From Acanthamoeba lenticulata (taxonomy: Eukaryota; Discosea; Longamoebia; Acanthamoebidae): DNA of 12,843 nt. Made by a program: the position numbers and the translations under genes. The notes under the pieces are model-generated. The model was given only the letters and a program-made list of their open reading frames with translations. It was not told where the DNA came from and did not search any database. The stretch spans positions 1-12,843 of the forward strand of contig NAVB01004798.1 in NCBI GenBank assembly GCA_002179805.1. The letters run 5' to 3'. Positions 7,982 to 12,843 of this stretch are shown here, piece by piece (position 1 is the stretch's first letter; each line of letters begins with the position of its first letter).

Positions 7982-9521
7982 TTAAGACGGAGGCACGGGG
8001 TCGGCGATTGTTGATAAAGAGGTGCCTGATGCCGAAAACGTTGAACTGAGAGTATCTGTTGTACCTGCTGATTTGAGTCTTTGTCTGTATTTGTGAGTAA
8101 GAAGAAGAACAAAAACCAGAGAACAGAAATGTACCTAGGTGGAGGGCGTCTACAAAACACCCAGAAGCTTAGGTTGATTGGGGAATGGGCTGGGTCACCA
8201 TGCACCATCAAAACCATTAAAAGTAGTGGGCACATCTCTGTTATCAACAAAAACATGATAGCTGCAACAGGAGGCACAGTCTATAAAGCTATTAGAGGCA
8301 AAAGTTTTTTAGTATTTTTATTGTTACAAACCTCTTCAATTGTTGCATAAATCAAAAATCCAACTAAGCAAATTAAAGCAATAGTGCAGACAATAACAAG
8401 CAAAAAGAACTAAAACAGTGTATCAATTTAGTAATTCCATATTTTATTGTCCAAAATTTGTACCTTGATTGATTGAATACGTTTAAGCTGGATAAATTGT
8501 TTTGATAAACCTTGAAGTTTGAGTAAAAACCACATGACCTGAAAAAAATCAATTATAAATAAGATGTAAAATATGTACACTTGAAAATGCCAAACCTTTA
8601 AACCATATATATTTGTGGATATAGCAATAATTATAGCTAATAAAGCAATAAAACTTTGGTACATTAAAGATATAACTTCTCTAGCTTTTTTTGCTTCAGA
8701 TTCTTTTGGTATCAAAAAATTATCAGCTGAACAAGACCTCTAAAACGAAAGTTAATTTTGTTTAAAAAATGGTAAAAACAATAATATACCCCAACATTTG
8801 GTATTGTTGCTTCTAATACCAAAAATACAATGATTAATATTATTAATAAAATATATGTTATCATATTGGCCACTATAAAAAACATTTTGATTGATTTCAA
8901 AGTATGTTCAGATGCTCGATTCATTTGGTACAATAAAGAACACCTATCAAATAATAGTATTAAATTATAGTAATATGAAAACTAAAAAAAAGTACCAAAA
9001 ATATACCAACAACATATAACATGAAAAAAAAAGATAAATAGGTAGCTGTAATTTGTTTTTTTATGTTAAATATATATTGTAACTTGTAATTCACATTGTA
9101 AGTACCTCACCCAATATTACAAAACTTATTGAAGGTGCATTTACAACCAAACCAATTGGCAAAATTGAAAAATAAATTATGCGGTCTGGTGATAATTATT
9201 ATTACTGACACTTTAATTCCATATTTTTAACATACCTATTAATATTATCTGGATTAGCAAATGCAATATTTGAGGTACTTGAACATATTTCCACCTTTTA
9301 AAATATAGAATTCTGCTTATTCCAAATAAAAATCAGTGTATGGTCAACTATATAATAATTAAAACAACATACTTTGATTTGATTAATCCATTGATTATGT
9401 TAAAACAATTTATAAATAAAAGGAATGCATAAAATCCAACTGCTACATAAAAAACAACTATTGTTGTTGTTGGTTGTTGATCAATAAAATGTTCTGTATC
9501 ATAATTTACAATCCGTTTTAT
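7982..9521 (-). other. Seven-transmembrane THH1/TOM1/TOM3-like domain and cytoplasmic tail
   Basis: Helices in visible-protein numbering: TM1 841-864 (TIVVFYVAVGFYAFLLFI), TM2 886-910, TM3 917-944 (LPIYLFFSCYMLLVYFW), TM4 960-984, TM5 1013-1047 (ending IYGLKVMWFLLKLQ), TM6 1065-1086, TM7 1094-1117 (VAAIMFLLITEMCPLLLMV). TM3 has the LPxxLFFSxYxLLVxFW pattern I remember from plant TOM1/TOM3 (Pfam THH1_TOM1-3). The YG-x-[KR] end of TM5 and the E-x-x-P in TM7 fit the same family. Plant TOM1/TOM3 are short vacuolar-membrane proteins without a large ectodomain. The tail after removal of the 8085-8134 intron is RQRLKSAGTTDTLSSTFSAS then a Ser/Thr-rich end with PVPPS, typical of a phosphorylatable cytoplasmic tail. 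The comparison is from memory, not computed. Confidence 0.72.
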
Positions 9522-12500
9522 CTATTTTCAAGGATTAATCTCAAAAAATTTTATATTGGCTGCAATTGTATGTACTGGAAAATAAGGAGGTAGTTGTGAA
9601 CTATCAATTGGTATTGTGCCACATAATTGAAATAAACCATCAAGTGTTGTTGTATGCCATGTAGATATATTTTTGATCTGAATTGTACCATATTCATTTC
9701 TACAATATTGTAAATACAAAATCATCATTATATTATTAAAAAAAATACCTATAACCAAAATCATAAACTTCATATTTGGAATTTATAGTTATAGATGGCT
9801 TCAGATATAAGCATATTGTGATACTTCCTATAATAACATATATTAAGATTGTTATTTATCAAAAATATCATAATTTATACCATTATTTTTAAAATATCCA
9901 TTAATTATTGTTGTATCATTTTGCTCTTGTATTTTTATAACAACTCCATCACCAATAAGTTGGCCAACAACAATTCCATAATTATTCTATATTATATTAG
10001 TATACTAATTACCTAAAAAAATAAAAATTGCATACCTTAATAATTGCATACCCAACATCATCAAATTGTAATGTACGCATATAAATGTCAGAAAAAAAAT
10101 GTTCTTGTTTTGCTTTGAACAATGTTGTAGATGATATAGAATAAATGAGTATATCACCACAAAAAGGTTCCATTTGCACTTTTTCCCAAGTTATGTCAGC
10201 CAAGTTGTTGGCCTATAATTAATATTTAGAATTAATATTGAGTTGGTTTCAACAAGTGAAAAAAACAGTACTTTCATTGTAAATGGAACAATTGAACAAG
10301 CTCGACCTATTCCAACAAGAATATCATCTTGTTTGCTACAAATGCTTGATTGATTTCCACAAGAACAAGCAACTTTTTGCAACAAATCAATCATGCGGTT
10401 GTACCTATTTTAAAATGAATAAACATATTTTAGGTTGTATGTTTATATCAATACATACCGACAATATTGATAAGTTTGTCTGGATTGAGCTATAAATTTG
10501 TTATGTGCTTCAATAAGTAAATTTGTAAACAATTCATTATTGAACTGTAACATCAAACCAGAGTTTAAAGGCTTCCATTGGCGTTGTTTCCATGTCAAGT
10601 TCACCCATGAACCTGATCCATTTAGCCATTGCCCAGTCTGCCATTTATAATAAGGGGTATATATGCCATTGACTGCCAAACATTCCAATTGAGATTTTGG
10701 GCTTAAAAAATAATCACCAGGGCCACCTTGTTTGCTGATACTTGATGCTTTCATATGGGTATATTTTTTTTCCAAACATCCCATGCCTGTAGTTTAATAT
10801 GTTAAATAAATATATAGTTTAAAAAATATTTTTATGTATATAAAAAATATACCATGGTTTTGGCATTCTTCTTTTGTTTTGGCAACATAGGTCCATTTAG
10901 CACCTGAACTAACACAATGATATTCATTTTGTATTGCATATAATATACATCCTATTTGTGTTTTTAAAGTTCCAGCAAGACATTTTGGTTCTCCTGTTGG
11001 ATCAATCATGAAATTGAAAACACAAGTCCCATTTCTAAAAAACAAAAAATCAGTTTTGATAAATGTTTTAAAAAATAAAATAGACCACAAAACATACACA
11101 GTTACATTGGGATGGTGCAGTTCATAATCTGTGCAAAAGCCTTTTGTACACTCATCATAATTATATACCATATGTAAAGGAGATTTGTGGATAGAACAAC
11201 GACTCACATTTTCACAAAGTTCCTGTGGTAGTTTCAGTAGCATAAATAACAGATTAATTAGATATTACTTATATATTGCTTTGTTTGCTTACTTGAGATG
11301 TGCCAGGTGAAGTCAAACAAACACCAGATGTACATTGATTCATTGTTTGGTACACACCATCTTTCCAAACACGTCCTTCCCAATAATGAATTGATGGAAA
11401 CTGTTCTGATAAGGCAGTACATTGGTCACGGTCTGCTCCAAGCACAATGCAATGCTGCTGAGTCCACCTGAACCCTCATTAATTTTTTTTTCTAAACACA
11501 TAAAAGAATGTAGAAACATACACGCAAAAAACAAATTCAAATTGTTGCAATAAGCTGCATTTGTCATCACATTCATCTTTTGTTGTTGCTTGCAAATCAC
11601 ACATGGGATCACATATGGTCCAATTTCCTCCATATGGTCCAATCTACTGATTACAATCAAAAAATGTGGCAAAAACCAAAAAAATGAAAGCAAAAAAAAC
11701 CTGTTGACGCAAATATGGGCACCAAGCTGGATCAAAGCAGTTGTCAGCATTTGAGATAGCATTTTTACTCCAATAGCATTCTCCAGTTAAATAATTTGTA
11801 AATTCAGCTTCTATTCCAGAACAATCACCCCAATAATTAAGGTTGTAATTTCTTGTATAACATCCTTCTATTTCAGATATCTATTATATTATTGCTTTAT
11901 CAATTTAAAACTTAAATGGAAAAAGATCAATCTTGATAATTCAACATACTTCAACACAAGAATCTGAACCAGAGCTACATAAGCCACAATAATTGGTTGA
12001 TAATGTTCCTGTTTCTGATAAAACATTCAAACATGATTGTTCACATAAAGTTGGTTCTTGTTGACATAGGTGCCAATTGCAACTTGATGTTGTTAAACAT
12101 TCTTCTTGGTCTATTGCAAAATTTAACATATTTAAACTGCCACTACATGCAACTATTGAACATGTTTATCACTTAGCCAACAAATATAACAATTATGTTG
12201 TTTTTACCTTGTTGTGTATTGTTTTTAAAATTATTTATAAACATATGTTCATTTATATCTTTTAATTTCCATTTTTCATATAAAAACTGTTTTGCATAAA
12301 TAGGTAGATTGTATACAAAAGCCTAATGAAAATTGATTAGTATTACAATTATATTTTAAAAATATCTCATACATGAATTAATAAATCATTTTGAATTGAA
12401 ATTTCTGATGGAACAAAACAAATACCATGTATACATAGATTTGTTTTACAATCATTGTCATTTATACATGGAATAGAACAACGCCCACTAAAAGTACAAA

Positions 12501-12842
12501 AACTGCCTGCTTTCAAACAGTCTGTATCATCAATACATAATGTACCAAGAGTTTGACCTTCAATTTCAGCAACAAAAACGATTGGGTTTATAGAAAAGTT
12601 TTCTATCACCTGCACACCAAAAATGATTAAAATGCAAGTGAAAACAATATATATATATCACATACAGAAGCAATTGTGGCTGCACATGACAGACTGGTAT
12701 CTTCATTTTGTTTTGTCATCTGTGCATAGTCTTCTAATCCAGTATATATACAACCTGGTGAAAAATAACAATCATTTACTATATTATCAAGTTTAGGAGT
12801 ATATTTTTGAGTTTGATAGCTAACAGCTCGTTTGATACATGT
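7982..12842 (-). CDS. Large cysteine-rich receptor-like protein with THH1/TOM1/TOM3-like seven-helix domain (5' partial)
   Basis: Twenty-five exons on the - strand join in frame, giving at least 1172 aa: 12842-12666, 12609-12373, 12322-12208, 12152-11950, 11880-11701, 11643-11522, 11467-11293, 11222-11098, 11034-10853, 10786-10459, 10404-10272, 10212-10036, 9986-9881, 9827-9749, 9699-9576, 9521-9373, 9312-9236, 9185-9106, 9045-8996, 8943-8790, 8739-8596, 8538-8464, 8409-8332, 8280-8135 and 8084-7982 (stop TAA 7984-7982). All introns are GT-AG, 49-70 nt, AT-rich. Order: cysteine-rich ectodomain (about 1-660), a cysteine-poor, probably beta-rich stalk (about 660-840), seven hydrophobic helices (841-1117), cytoplasmic tail. 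The signal peptide should lie beyond the right edge. Least certain are the intron 9522-9575, the acceptor at 9313 and the intron 8085-8134. A plasma-membrane adhesion or sensing role is an inference; no ligand can be named. Confidence 0.85.
8539..8595 (-). other. 57-nt intron without stop inside TM5 of the receptor
   Basis: GTTTGG to TTTTTTTCAG, 57 nt, phase 0 and open in frame. Removal brings IYGLK next to VMWFLLKLQ, matching the family pattern at the end of TM5. Retention would insert 19 mainly hydrophobic residues, so both forms are translatable. Confidence 0.6.
9576..10404 (-). other. Membrane-proximal segment of the receptor, few cysteines
   Basis: These five exons follow the last dense cysteine cluster (VACSCGNQSSIC near 10370-10340). 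Beyond it only a few cysteines remain, and the sequence alternates hydrophobic and polar residues, as in GDILIYSI, YAIIKNNYGIVVGQL, GSITICLYLK and GTIQIKNIS, which suggests a beta-sandwich or stalk. N-glycosylation sequons are present (for example NDT, NIS). I see no adhesion-GPCR GPS cleavage motif before TM1. Confidence 0.5.
10272..12842 (-). other. Cysteine-rich ectodomain of the receptor
   Basis: The domain has dense, paired cysteines. Exon 12609-12373 carries a compact module of CxxDxDC, FCxxxGRC, PCxxDxDC and CxxGxC form, like small EGF/dickkopf-type disulfide knots. Later exons repeat looser units with an acidic residue before Cys: QEECLTTSSCNWHLC, KDECDDKC, DRDQC, YDECTKGFC and KEECQNHG. 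A WEGRVWKDGVY segment (exon 11467-11293) and a Trp-rich YYKWQTGQWLNGSG segment (exon 10786-10459) are additional blocks that I do not recognise. Many exons are one module long. Confidence 0.6.
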
Positions 12843-12843
12843 A

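Noticed and set aside
7933..8134. Unspliced receptor C-terminus reading through to a stop near 7933
   Set aside because: It adds a phenylalanine-rich hydrophobic stretch and an odd Cys-rich tail after TM7. Removing the 50-nt GT-AG intron 8085-8134 gives a normal Ser/Thr-rich cytoplasmic tail with an AATAAA shortly after the stop.
8300..12843. AT-rich half as organelle, bacterial or viral DNA
   Set aside because: It contains 24 frame-keeping GT-AG introns and a eukaryotic receptor-type protein. No organellar, bacterial or viral genes are visible.
8281..12843. Use of a variant genetic code (TGA/TAG as sense) in the AT-rich gene
   Set aside because: All in-frame stops fall inside segments with proper GT-AG borders, and the standard code gives one continuous product.

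Overview
The window is nuclear DNA of an intron-rich eukaryote, most likely a free-living protist. An amoebozoan fits best, but this is inferred from gene content and intron style; no marker fixes it. There are no bacterial operon signs, RNA genes, CRISPR arrays or transposons. Four spliced genes can be reconstructed by joining exons at GT-AG (once GC-AG) sites that keep the frame.

Layout. (1) 69-3536, + strand: C-terminal half of a SIN3 co-repressor, 13 exons, 5' end outside the window. (2) 3897-7010, + strand: a complete Enhancer of polycomb (EPC/Epl1) gene, 10 exons, 668 aa. SIN3 scaffolds histone deacetylases, while EPC belongs to NuA4/TIP60-type acetyltransferase complexes, so two opposing chromatin scaffolds lie in tandem. 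(3) 7105-7682, - strand: a small three-exon gene for a 149-aa secreted protein with the c-type lysozyme cysteine pattern, but with neither catalytic acid in its expected place. It converges on EPC, and an A/T hairpin between the two stop codons may be a shared 3'-end signal. (4) 7982-12842, - strand: a 25-exon gene running off the right edge, giving at least 1172 aa. It has a very long cysteine-rich ectodomain, then seven membrane helices resembling the plant THH1/TOM1/TOM3 family, then a Ser/Thr-rich cytoplasmic tail.

Base composition changes strongly. Genes 1 and 2 are GC-rich with C/T-rich introns of about 80-240 nt. From about 8.3 kb the DNA is very AT-rich, with introns of 49-70 nt. The change looks gradual: the last EPC exon, the lysozyme-like gene and the receptor's last exons are intermediate. 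This favours a real composition boundary over a simple assembly join, but read coverage is needed to decide.

The most novel items are the receptor-like gene and the predicted non-catalytic lysozyme-like gene beside it on the same strand. Both encode predicted secretory-pathway, disulfide-rich products, and a role in surface sensing or bacterial handling is an inference only.
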